64,000 nt of DNA from NCBI GenBank assembly GCA_001953115.1, contig LSSL01000047.1, forward strand, positions 1 through 64,000. The letters are read 5' to 3'. The number at the start of each line of letters is the position of its first letter. Position 1 is the first letter of the stretch. The notes under the pieces are model-generated. The model did not search any database and was not told the DNA's origin. It saw only the letters and a program-made list of their open reading frames with translations. Origin of the DNA: Smittium mucronatum. Taxonomy: Eukaryota; Kickxellomycota; Harpellomycetes; Harpellales; Legeriomycetaceae. The position numbers and the translations under genes are program-made. Shown piece by piece: positions 12,415 through 24,100 of the stretch.

Positions 12415-14707
12415 ATTCTGGAATATCAAGTTAGCATAATTTTTGAATACTCAAATTAGAATTTTTTTTAGAACACATATCCGAAAAAAAAACGAAAAGA
12501 TTTTTTTAAATGTTTCCTAATCTCGAAAACATCTACGCAATTTATATATTTATTTATCTTTTACAAATATCAGACATAAACCTATTTTAAACATGAATAG
12601 CAAATTAAAATACTCAGAAATTTATTGATTATTATCAGTTCCAGATATGTAATTTTTATTTTCTTTTATTTTCTTTTATAAAGCTTTATATGATTATTCA
12701 AATCTAATAAATACGTCCAAATATATACAAACTATAAGCTTTTTTAATCGGATATCTTTATTTTTTAAAAACATTCAATCAGCAAAAACTACATTACTCG
12801 ACGTTTTCCCAATTAACACAAGATTTCCTTAATTTTAATACATATCAGTAATGATTCAACGTGTGATATAATTTTACCTATATTTGATATTCAAACAAAA
12901 AATATCGTTTACCAAATAATCTATCAAATTTTCCTCCTATCTAAAAAATCATTTCGCATACCCCGGGGGTGTAATCAGTTCACTGAAAATCATTTTTTAA
13001 TTTTGAAATTAACGAATTATTTTCATATAAATCAAACAATGTTGTTTTAAACGGAGTTGATAGGGTATTATCTGTATTCAGCAAAAAATAAAATCTACCA
13101 GCGGAATTAAGGTTAGTGTGCAACCTCTATTTTCCATTTATTATGTAAAGGCTCAGTTTAAAATTTTTTTCCCTATCTGTATGATTAAAATTTATGGAAA
13201 GTTGCGATAATTTGGGCTATTTTTAATTAAAGTGTGGATAATAAACCCACAACCATTAATTCTTTCAAGACAGATAGCACAGAAATGGGTATCATTTTTA
13301 GCTAATACAAAATTTAGGAGTCTGAGCATTTGATCTGCATGACATTTGGCACAACTATTCAGACTATTAAAAATCAAAATCAAAATGTACTTCCCAGTAA
13401 AAATAACTAATTTTTATAAAATACGCCTTTTGAAAAAATGTTTTTAATACTAAATTGTTAGTGGATAAAAAATAGGATAAATGCCATGTAGGTCAATTGG
13501 AAATATGTTAAATGCCCTGTAACATGAAATTCGCGTAGTAGCTTCAAATTTCAAATCGGATTAGTCTTTGAAATCAGAAAATAGAAAAAAAAATATTCAC
13601 AGATAGGACCTCAATCCATCTTTGGGCCTGGAGAAGGCTAAGGAAATTGTGTATTTTTCAATGAGAGCTGATAAACCGTATTAAAAATCATTTCTTGGTC
13701 TATTCATATACGAGGTCCTGCTCTAAAAACAAATATATTCAAATTTGTTTTCATAGTGCTCTAATAAGAACTTTTTAATAATTTTTATTACAAGGATTTA
13801 TTTATTTTTTTAGGCAGATATATGGAAAAACTTCAAAAATTCTTTTATTCTCTGCGCAACAGAATTATATTTAAAATTGTCATTATTACCAAAGAATAAA
13901 TAGTTTGGAGGGGAAGATATAAAATTAGGTAAATTAAGAGCTACTATTGGGTTTTTTTATTTCTACTTAATGCCCCAATAAACTGATATTCGATAATAAT
14001 AATAATTTAATTTCTTCTTAATTGTGTATACTTGGCTCCTATTCGCGTAATTTTTCAATGTGTATTTGGTGACAATAATTGAACGAATTAATAATTCCAA
14101 AATTATATCAGATTGAATTATTCAAAATAATTAAGCGTGGTTTTAGTACTTGTCCAGAAATGGTTAATATGAGGTTATTCACTTGAAAGTGAGCCAAGAG
14201 ATTCTAGAATACAGCCACAACTTACATAATTAAAAGCACACCCATTAACCTATCAAAGTTTTTATTTTCAAGATGTATAAACATAGCTACATCTTTTATG
14301 AAGAGATGTCCCATAATTGACAAAATTAATAGCTGATGATTATTTATGACGTAAAGTGGGTTAATTGTCAAATAAAACCAGAAATAGATTATTCCTTTTC
14401 TAAAGAATTGAAAGCGAATAATTGACTGTAGAAGGTGGACAATATATTTGCCTTTTTTTACCCAATGGACAAGAGCGCATGCTTCAATTACGTTTGTTCA
14501 GAGACGAAGCTATGAATGTGTAGCAAATCATAGTTATTTAATAATTAGAATTTTTTAAACCAAAGCTATTTAGCGTTGCCAATAAGGGCTGAAATATTAT
14601 TCACAAGAAAATTTGCCAAATTTTCGATAATAAAAGTGGTAATCAAGTTTTTTTTAGATATAATAGATATTTCCTTTATAACGCGGATGCATTACTAAAG
14701 AGCTTGC

Positions 14708-14794
14708 ATGGATTATAGAAAATCTACTCATTTCTCCCTTTACTCCCAGAATCAAAATATTGTATCCCTCTTCTCTGATAATATTAAAACATGA
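14708..14794 (+). other. upstream ORF overlapping the LIM start (ATGA)
   Basis: A 28-codon frame begins at ATG 14,708. Its TGA stop (14,792-14,794) overlaps the ATG of the LIM gene (14,791-14,793) as ATGA. If the transcript starts upstream of 14,708, ribosomes would meet this frame first, and the overlap could couple or damp translation of the LIM protein. Whether it is transcribed is unknown, and it could be chance. Confidence 0.3.
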
Positions 14795-15916
14795 ATAAAT
14801 ACGAAGCTAGAAATCATTTGTTCAAAGACATCGATTTCAGGGTTGAGTCTATTCTTAAAACTGACACAGAATCGTTGAAGGATATGGTAAAGGTTCTTGA
14901 GTCCAAAATCAATGAGCTAGAAAGTTATAAAAATGCTATTGAGTATGGGAAATTCGAAAATAAATCCCCAGCTTCTGCAGGTCGCATTCCGAATAAATCA
15001 GTAGCATTCAAAGATTCAAACGATAGTATCTATGATTTAGACAGGTTCCGCACAATCACTCCTTGGTACGGAAAGGAGCAAATAGAGCCTAAGAGTAAGG
15101 GTATTTTAAGGTCATTGAATAACAAAAGGTTTGAGGCCTGTGCATTTTGTGGCGATAAATTAAATTTAGAGAGATATGGCCTGAATAATAACGATTTAAA
15201 AGACATTTCTTACTGCTGTACTGATTGTGATTTCAAACTGGATTCTTCGAAAATAGACTCCTATATTGATGGTTCAAGAATTGATGGAGCTCAAGTAATA
15301 AATAAATTCCAAAGAATGGTTATAGGTTCTGAGGATATTTTAGATGACTATGAATTTATGTACCATACCTCATTATCAAGGAAAAAATGTTCCGATTGCC
15401 ACGAGTCTTTGGGCAAGGTAAAAATATTTAATTTTATTTCTATCTAACTAAGAGCCTTATTAATAACCTTTTCCATAAAAATTACATTAGATTTACTTGA
15501 ATGTGCATAATAAAAGATATCACATTGAACATTTTAATTGCTCTGACTGTAAAATTTCGCTCTATACACTTGGGGAGTATTTTGTGGATCCAGTAAATTT
15601 TGACAAATATTATTGTTATCGCGATTATCTCCAAAGATTTGCTAGCATTTGTTTTAAATGCGAACTTCCGATAACAGCCTCTAATATGGTGGTTTCACTT
15701 GATCGTACATACCACCCCTCCTGCTTTGTGTGCAGCGATTGTGATTTGCCTTTCATAAACGATTTGTGCTTTGAATATAAGGGCTATCCGCTCTGTGAGC
15801 GGCACTGGCATAGCAAGAATGGTACTATATGCCCTATCTGCGACGGAATAATCAAAGATAAATGTGTCATTTTTGATGGGCTAAAGTATCATGTGGATTG
15901 TTTTCTGAGTCAGTAA
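14791..15916 (+). CDS. LIM-domain zinc protein, two exons
   Basis: Predicted 350-residue protein from exons 14,791-15,417 and 15,491-15,916, joined across a 73-base GT-AG intron that interrupts LIM 1. The start is the first ATG after an in-frame TAA at 14,785. Residues about 18-50 look coiled-coil. An orphan zinc-like cluster (C117, C120, C142, C143, C146) precedes the LIM array. LIM 1 uses C200, C203, H220, H223, then C226, C229, C251 and D254, so a His replaces the usual fourth Cys. LIM 2 (C263 to H314) has all eight canonical ligands. LIM 3 begins at C323/C326 with H343 and C346, but the protein stops four residues later with S349 where Cys is expected, so its second finger is missing. LIM domains are protein-docking modules, in fungi often in cell-polarity or Rho-GTPase adaptors such as paxillin-like and RhoGAP proteins. 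No catalytic domain is visible, so the exact role is unknown. A missed 3' exon is possible (GTAATC at 15,913). Confidence 0.85.
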
Positions 15917-17848
15917 TCTAAAACAAACTAAACCCATAAAATTTTCAATCATATTCATTTTTCTCTAATTTGTTACTACTCCCAACTTCTTATTTTGCAA
16001 ACCTGTATATATAACGACGGTCCTTTTAGCATTAAAGATCATTTTATTTTATTTTTTTAGTATAAAAAATCAATAAAATTAGATCTAACTTTTATTTTTT
16101 ATTGAAAAAGACAATGTCCCCAATTCAAATCGAGAATATTTTTACTAAGTTAATCGGGACTGTTCATCGTTTAAGATTTTGGTTTATTGGTTAAAAAATT
16201 GATTTTATCAAAAAATATTTTTATTGAAATTTTCATGTTGAATATTACCCCTATTTTTTATCAATAAAATTTTCTCTATGTGTTAAATACAGTTTAGGTT
16301 TTGTGAAGAATTTTTAATGAAATCTAGCTGGAAATATGGTGATCTCTCTGGTTTTAATTGGCGTATTTTATATATTTAGTAGGCATTTCTGATGGTCGAA
16401 TAGATTTAATGACAGTATTTAGTAATCAAAGGAAAGATTATAATTTATCCCCCTTTTTATTTCAAGGGGTAAAATTTATGTTAAGTTTGTGTCAATCTAT
16501 TGAGTCAATATCTAGATATCATAGTCACCCCATCCCCCCTTTTTATGAATTAGCTGATTAAAATAAACTATTTGGCGTGTGATAGAGATAGATATAAAGT
16601 GAGTCTTATTATTTGCAGTGTGAAAGTTTTACAAGTGTTTTTAAAAGTTTTCTCCAACAGTTTCTTGGATTAATTGAAAAGCAGGGGTTGGGGTGTCATT
16701 GATTTTGCCAGCTGGTTGCGGATATAATTACCCCAACTTCAATCGATAAAGATCAGCACCAGTGAGTATTTGGTTTTACATAGAAAAAATTATCGATAAA
16801 TAACGTATCACACACGATTAATTTCTTTTCAAGCTTCTCTGATCTTTGGGTAGATCTTTTTTTTTCTGTAAACCAGATCTTATAATATTAATGAATATGA
16901 TCAATACAACCATGAAAATGTTTTTTATTTACTAAATCGCCCCATTGCTATAAAGATTTATTTTCAAACGCTTTTTAAGGGGTAAATATAAAAGGTGAAA
17001 ATTAATAAGTCATTGATCGATGACTAAACTAACAAAATTATAGTCGTAGATTATCATTTATTATCATGGGGTTTCAATATATTCGTCCAGAATTTTTAAG
17101 AGCTAATAGGAGTAGTTGCAATTTTGAAACCTCTTAAAGATGGTCATAAATTTAAACTGTCTTGAAGTATTTCAGGTGGGGGGGGGGTGGAGAAGGTATA
17201 ATGTAATGGTTCGGCAACTTTTTTTTTTTAATATTTGGAAGTGGTTAATTTTTTCATTTGGCTTTTTTCTTGAAATTGAAACAAAATCAAAAAAATTCAT
17301 TAAAACAGTGATGGCATGAAAAATATTCAGGCGCATCGAATAATGAGAAAATAGATATTTTTGAAATTATAAAAAAAAGTTTCAGTTGAGTCAAACTCCT
17401 ATTCTGTAATTTTATACAAAAAATCAAATCCTGTTACAAAAGCAAACTTTTACTCGAATATTATCCATAAATATACTATTCAATTGTTATTTTTTATCTG
17501 GCGTGCTAATGATGAATAATAAGCAGTTTGATGCAACATATTGGTTTCCAGTCCTATCGTCATTAATTTTTCCAGGGGCTGAATCTATTTCTAGCTCTGA
17601 TTTGCCATAAATTATCCAACTTCATACAAGTGTAAGAAAGTACCAGCCAATTATCAGTAAACAGCTGGGGCTTACATCAGCTTACTATGTCTGTTGAACA
17701 CAAATAATAAACCGAATTTGCACCTTCGTTCCTGAATTGGATAGTGTTAGATGAGATCAAACTTGGTATATTTTAAATAATTCTCATGTAAAAAGTGTGA
17801 TCAAATGATTAGGATTTTTTTCCCGAATCAATCCCAATAAATAGATCT

Positions 17849-18690
17849 TTAATGACAGGCATAGTTTGGTATATATTCGGAGTTGATCGGTAAAGTAGGG
17901 TGAATTATTTTAGTTCGAAAAGAAATATGAATGCTTATTATTTTCATCCATTTTTGACATAAACTCAGGGGAAGTTCTGCAAATAACCATAAATGAAAAA
18001 TTTCGGTCGGAGACCAGATTAAGGATTTAATCACAGTTTTAACCTTTCCGGATCCATAAATGATCCGAACTCCATTTTTTCCCATTTTCCATTTCATATA
18101 TGGCTTTCATAAATATTAAGCCAGTATAAATGTTAAATTCAAGTTGATATTTATATTTTCAGAAAATCGGATTCAATATTTGTATGAAGGGCTCTGAATA
18201 AGTTATAAAATGCATTTTCCAAATAATTAAGTGCAAGGTTCTCTTTGAGAGCGGACACTTCTCTATTAGGTTTTTGCTATTTTCCTAACTTGGAAATACA
18301 TCACTGAGATAATGTATTAATTTATTGGGTAATAATAAACCGAAGTTGCAAAAGACCTTCATTCATAAAACAATGAAATATGCCCAATAATTTTTTTTTT
18401 CAATACTCATTTTAAATTTGGGGGTTGAGTTTCTAAATAGCTATCCAATAACTCACAAGTAATAGGAAGCTTGGATTTAAATTGAATTCCCCAACTATTA
18501 TCAGTCAAACAAAGAGGGAGTCAGTGATTTGCCCAAACAAGTGCACAATTGATAATATAAGGTATTATTAGTATCAGTATTATTAACACTTTCAAAGCAG
18601 TTGTGAATACTTTTTGCCAATCTCTGGTAAACTTTTGCATATTTTCCCAAATAATCATTATTATTTTTATCTCTTTCTGTTACCAAAAAT
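17849..18690 (-). pseudogene. decayed unidentified coding relic
   Basis: On the minus strand, 18,501-18,686 reads open for 61 codons with plausible amphipathic protein sequence, and 17,849-18,097 for 82 codons. Between them similar-quality sequence shifts frame and carries stops. The stretch lies between a TTAA/CCTTTCC end at 18,039 and a GAAAGGG/CTAA end at 18,833, but it does not coincide with them exactly. A transposon remnant is the simplest reading. No diagnostic motif was found, and chance open frames cannot be excluded. Confidence 0.3.
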
Positions 18691-19955
18691 ACACAAAATT
18701 CCTATCCATGAAAACTAACATTTTTTATTCGAAAACATTCACTATTGATCAAGTTAATAATGTAAATCAGAAATCAAAAATTAACATAGACAGAAGATTG
18801 GGTACAATTTTTTTTCCGTCGGGCTTGAAAGGGCTAAAAACTGCCGCTTGATTGAAAACTATTTACTGCCTAGAGATAATATTGCCTTCAAATTTTATTC
18901 AAATTTATTGGATGGTCACAACCATAAGTAAACAAAGAATTGTTGATTTGATTAGTTATAAAATTAGCTAATATAGTGGCCGACTTGAGGCTTTTATTGT
19001 TTGATATGGCGATTATGACATCAAGATTAATTAATTTAACAATTTAACCATTTCAGATATCAAACTCACATCTGACCCGGACTAGGGATAAATGGCTACC
19101 TAAACTTGTATATATTTGAAGTATGACCAATAAATAACTATTTTTAGGATCGGGCATAGCCCCTAGATTTCTATTGGTTTCGAAATTTGGATCATTTTTG
19201 TGTCTTATTCCATGAAAAGACCAAATGATAAAAGAAATCTTGCTTTTAAACTGAATCTTCCTTATATTATATAATATAATATAATGTAATAGTATATTTC
19301 TTTCGTCGCCGATGGGCTATATCGTGCCATTTTCATGTCCAATATTTATATTGACATGATTTCCGCTAAAAGAATTAAAATTCTATTGGCTAAATCGTTG
19401 AAACAGGAAAATATATTTATTATTTCTTAGCGAGTCGGAATACTAAACACATATGGGGACGAGATATAACAAATGGGATATCAATGGGAAATTTGGTTCT
19501 ATTAGTTCAGATTATTGGCTGTAATTATTGAACACCGAATGTTCGAAACCAATTATTATAACACAATGAATAAATTTTTCATTAAACTGGCACGTCCATA
19601 AATATGGTATGGTCAAAAACATATAATTTTACCCAATAAATAACACAACTCTTATCTTTATGCCATGGCTTATTGGATAATATTATTCTATGTTATTGAA
19701 TTCGTTGTTCCAAAGATAATGAAATGTATATTTTGGGCGTGGAGGGTTATTATAGTAAAAACTACAGGAATTGAGTTTGTAGAAAGTGGAGTGTTCGACT
19801 TATACTCTTTGATTTGGGATCCTTCACTTATGCTATAATCATCGCCTTTTTATACTTCCAACGTGTGAATAAAAAAATCCGCATTTTAATTAGTTTCATA
19901 TTATTTCTCATATAAAAGCTTATTATTGGTGGGTATTATTGTAAAACAAATTCTC

Positions 19956-20156
19956 TTAACCCTTTCTGGACCCTTAAATGTATTAAATTCTCATTTTGTA
20001 CTCGCCGAAAGCGAAGCTTGGTCTTATTTAAGAAAGAAAATATTTTAAAAATCTATTATTGTAAAAAAAATTGTGGCCATTTTAGTTAATTATCTTACGA
20101 TAAAATTCCGTGATGCAAAAAGCCATTTTTTTAAAGACTGGCTCTGAAAGGGCTAA
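19956..20156. mobile_element. 193-bp TTAA-site MITE (piggyBac-like ends)
   Basis: The element spans 19,960-20,152. The left flank is TTAA followed by CCCTTTCTGGACCC. The right end is GGCTCTGAAAGGG followed by CTAA, which is one substitution from TTAA. The inverted ends share CCCTTTC. TTAA target duplication with CCC-beginning ends is characteristic of piggyBac-superfamily elements; that assignment is inference. There is no coding capacity, so it would be non-autonomous. Related ends recur at 18,039, 18,833, 53,483-53,650 and 60,962. Confidence 0.5.
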
Positions 20157-20170
20157 ATAAAACGATTAAA

Positions 20171-20470
20171 CTAGATAGCTGATGAAATTTGGGATCTGGG
20201 AGAATTGGACTTGATTCTGAAGATATGAAATATTGATCGATAGAAAGGCATTATTCCACATTCCTCATGTTGATAAGTACAAGATAGTAAGAAATTTTGA
20301 TCTAGGTAACTGTTTTCTGAAAACAAATTTACATAATTTATCCAATTTTTAGAATTTCCAGGCACCATGGGGTTATTTTCTATCATACTCGGATGATTTC
20401 AAGACGAAAAGGTTTTATCTGATGCGATCTTGAAAAGAGAGTAGCACTTTAATGATTGGGTGGAGAAACA
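20171..20470 (-). pseudogene. decayed unidentified coding relic
   Basis: The minus strand is open for 71 codons (20,386 down to 20,171) with balanced, protein-like composition. It continues upstream in the same frame for about 26 more codons past one TGA. No family was recognised. The adjacent MITE at 19,960-20,152 lies directly downstream. It could also be an exon of an unannotated minus-strand gene, but no matching splice sites were found. Confidence 0.25.
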
Positions 20471-21120
20471 TATCACAAAAAAATATTGTTTATGTTGGTT
20501 TAAAAAATAAATTTGGAAAGATGCATGGCGCATTATTGCCCATTGTTTTTTCATACTTTTTTACTGGTGGGGTGTTCTGATCCTATTTTAGACTCCTTGA
20601 GTCGTTTTCTTTGTGCTACCACCGAACTCTTACAATAATACACAAAGAATGTGAATTTTGTTAGGTGTGCAAGTAAATACACCAGGTTTCACCGTGTGAC
20701 TGACCGCTTTCCTGTCCAATAGCCTCTAAATCCCAAATAGGTGCCGATCCAATATGTTATCCGCTGATTTATGGTTATTTTGGCTAAGCTAAATTTTGAT
20801 TAGATTTAACGTTTAAAACGAATGATTGGGTCTCTAGTCAAGCAAAGCAAAAATATCAATCCAGTTTCTTTCATTTCTATCTTTTCGGAAATAAAAATCT
20901 ATCGAATATAATAAATAAATTTTCTAATTTTCTAATTCTGTTCAATCATATTTCTTGGCTATTCTTTATATACTTATACCTCAACCCACTTATGTCCAAA
21001 TACTCGAAATATACATAAATTCATAAATATCTTTCGTTCTTTACACGTGCATACTTAAATATATAATTAGAGTTCATTGTTTTACCATTAAAAGTTCTGA
21101 TCTATCCTCTTAATTGATCA

Positions 21121-24100
21121 ATGGATTATACTCACGATAAAAAGATTTTGGAAATCGCATGCAAAGAATTTCAGGTAATTTTTAGCTTATAAAAAAAACC
21201 TTTAAAAATGTCTCTTTAGACCTCGAATTTTAATTATATATCCTTAATCAGCCCAAAAGTCCGATATATCAACTTTCTTTAATATTGATACATTCATCAC
21301 TTACTTACTATCTAGAATCAGGAAAATAAAAACGATTCTGAAAAGAAACTACTAGATTTAAAGAATAGGCCCGATTCAATCATATTTGGAAAATATATAC
21401 TAGGTATCCACTCAATTTAAAAGATACTTTATGGATCGCACTAAATGCTATAATTTTGGGTTTTATTCAAGTTGAGCTTTTTTTATTTCATTTTTATAAA
21501 AATCTTTGAAAAAATACAGAGACCGAAAGTACTGGTATAGCCAAGTTTTTTGCTATAAGAAGCATCTCTGAAAATGTCATTGATAATTATTCAAATATTG
21601 GAGTTGAACAAACTACAAATCTTAGAGATTGGCTTCTTGCATTCTTGATTTCAAATTCTGGGTAATTTTTTAACGCTATCCCTTTAATTATGGCTTTTAG
21701 TTTCACATAATTTTACAGATTTCTCTCTAACTAACACAATTTCTTTCACAGGAATTTAGAGCAGTTTGTCTTGAAAACAATTTCTTGGGTAAGCTTTTCT
21801 AAAATTTAATTTATTGAATTCTTATTTTATTTCAAATATTACTAAATAAAAATAAAAATCTCAACTCTATACACTCAGACAATATCTGTTTTCACAAAAT
21901 TAACTTGGCTAAGTATTCCGCTCGATAAGCAATCCGTTTTTATATCCAATATATCTGAAATAATAACAAATCCTCAATTTTCGGCTGTCGGATCCTCCCT
22001 CGCCTTTCAAATCGTAGAAGAATTCTCTATCGGCTCAAAATGTGCATCTATACATCTTCCTTGGGAATTCCATTACAATTGCAAACTTGATTTTGAGAAA
22101 AATCACTTAATAAACATTTTCCGTGCTAGCTTAATTGGTCTCGAATCATCTCTTATCAACTCAACTAGCCATCAGAATTCTGAAATGAACGCCATCAAAG
22201 TTGCTGAAAAGATTTTACATTGGGATTTCACCAAACCTGATATTTATTCAGTTGTTTCCGCGGTTTTAGGAAATAAAAAATATACAAATAACAACAAGGG
22301 TTCTTCAAGCGAATCCTCATCTGAAATTCTAGATTTTAAACCTGTCAATTTTCCTCCTAATTGGGCTTCTCTATTAATGGATCCTAAAGTTCTCCAGCTT
22401 TTCATCTCCGTAACTACCAGTTTTTCTTAATCATCCTCATCATGGGTCATAAATATTTTTTTAACTCGAAAATTTCTTTTTTTTTCTCTAACAGATCTAC
22501 GAAAAATCGTCCTACGTACAAGGGGAATATGGTTTAAAAAACCGAAAAAAATTAACTGCTCAGTGTTTGGTCCAATTTGGTGGTTTAAACTGTACATACA
22601 TTTTATCCAACCTTAACTTCAACGATAGGTTTATAATAAGAAAAGCTCATACCGAATCCATAATAAGGATGATCGTTTCTATGGTATCACAGTACGTATT
22701 ATTTCTATTTCACTTGCCCTTTTTTTTGTCAATACTTTCATCTGGTTTTCAATTAGATTCAATTCAGAATTCACTGATGAAATCGATGAGGAGTCGGCTG
22801 GACTAATTGAAATATCTGAAATAAATAAACAATTTATAAAAACTTTCCTGTTAGAAGCATCAGTCTTTGATCAAAACGAAAATTCCGTTTTACCCTTAGA
22901 ATATCTTTTTTTGTACATTTCAAATGCTCGCGACTATCTTAAATCTTTACATCAGGCTATTGAGATATGTTTGAAGGGAATATACTCCATTCTTAGACAC
23001 GAAGATTTCAGCTCAGTCGACGATTTTGATGATTCCGTTATATTAGATGCATTTTACAATTTTTTAGAAAGTTTGGTTGATATTGTGGATGCCTCCAATG
23101 AATGGAAAGATCTATTCGAGCTAAATTATACCCTAGAAAATGCACCTAAGAAGACCGACCCCACAAATTTTCTAAATTATATCAGTGAAATATCAATTCC
23201 AATCTGCCATTCTTATTTTGATATCTGCATGGCACTTAGCATAAAAACACCAGATTCGGCCGCTAACTCTGGTTTCGAAAATTCTCAAAAAGAGGATAGT
23301 TATGCCCCTCAAAACCATTCCTTTGTTGGCCACTTCCCACTTATTTCTAAACTTATACTATTAAACCCGTATGTTACTCTTTCTGAGCTTTGTAACCTGA
23401 TTGAGTCCAATTTAAACTCTTTAAGGAGCTCCCAAGGCGAAATCGTTGGACATTTTACCAACCTTTCTATTGAAAAAAATTCCTCAGCTCTTCCTATAAG
23501 CACTAACAATTCTCATAAGCTATTATCTTGGATCTTTAAATTATGTGGGTATATTTTAGCCGATAACGCCGAGAATGAAAATGTTTTAATCCCTTCTCAA
23601 ATATTAGAATCATCTATAGAAGTCTCTAAAAAAATATTTCGTTTCAAGTTCCCTATAAGCAAAACCAATGGTCATTCCTCTCCTAGGTTTATGGGGAAAA
23701 ATGCACCTGTCATTATCGACATTCCAATGAACTTTGACATCAACCTGACCACCAAAGATCCTCTTATCAACATAATTCTTATGAGTTTCTCCTGTCTAGA
23801 ATTGATATTAAGCGATAAGCACCTATACCTCACCAATCCACTCAAAAATCTGATTGAGAGTATATTCAATTTTTTTGCCCGGATCGGACCAGTTTACTTC
23901 TTTCCAAATGAAAGCGACTATGAATACCTGAGTCTGTCTATCAGGATGGCTCTTGGAAAGATTGAATCTCCAAGCGATTCAGTTGATGTTATTTCAAGAT
24001 ATTTATACTTAACCATAAATTCTCTTCTTCTGTTCTCAAAAAATGAGATCTTAGTTTCTTCAATTGTGGAATCTATTTTACCGTTGCTCAAATCCAACAG

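Larger units (their letters stand above)
11407..12429. mobile_element. 1.0-kb fold-back (long-TIR) element
   Basis: The two ends are near-identical inverted arms of about 156 bp: the left arm 11,411-11,567 reads almost base for base as the reverse complement of 12,259-12,414, with roughly seven differences. A short TTGATATT match just outside suggests the arms originally reached 11,407 and 12,429, with about 10 bases lost on the left. The interior of about 690 bp has no open frame of note. I see no clear target-site duplication. The structure fits a non-autonomous DNA transposon or fold-back element; a locally inverted duplication is the alternative. The low divergence between arms points to recent origin or gene conversion. 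Confidence 0.75.
9061..14707. other. less AT-rich intergenic stretch with repeats
   Basis: Base composition is visibly less AT-biased than in 1-9 kb, but no intact gene is seen. It holds two runs of ten C (9108-9117, 9618-9627), a 24-bp palindrome (9161-9184) and the fold-back element (11,407-12,429). It also has coding-like scraps that cannot be joined into a frame. One is a plus-strand scrap around 10,820-11,080 that reads like protein for about 25 and then about 40 codons. Another is a minus-strand frame at 13,192-13,383 with CxxC pairs. These may be old transposon debris; I do not recognise a family. Confidence 0.5.
15917..21120. other. intergenic stretch with decayed coding-like segments
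   Basis: No intact gene is seen between the LIM and exportin genes. Composition is moderate, and several minus-strand segments translate into protein-like sequence broken by stops and frameshifts (about 17,850-18,690 and 20,171-20,470). At least one short TTAA-bounded element (19,960-20,152) lies here, with related single ends at 18,039-18,055 and 18,821-18,837, plus a G10 run (17,178-17,187). I could not assign the relics to a family. Confidence 0.5.

Noticed and set aside
15913..16080. Third LIM-gene exon after a GTAATC donor
   Set aside because: The nearest acceptors (after 16,030 and 16,060) lead quickly to stops and give no further LIM residues.
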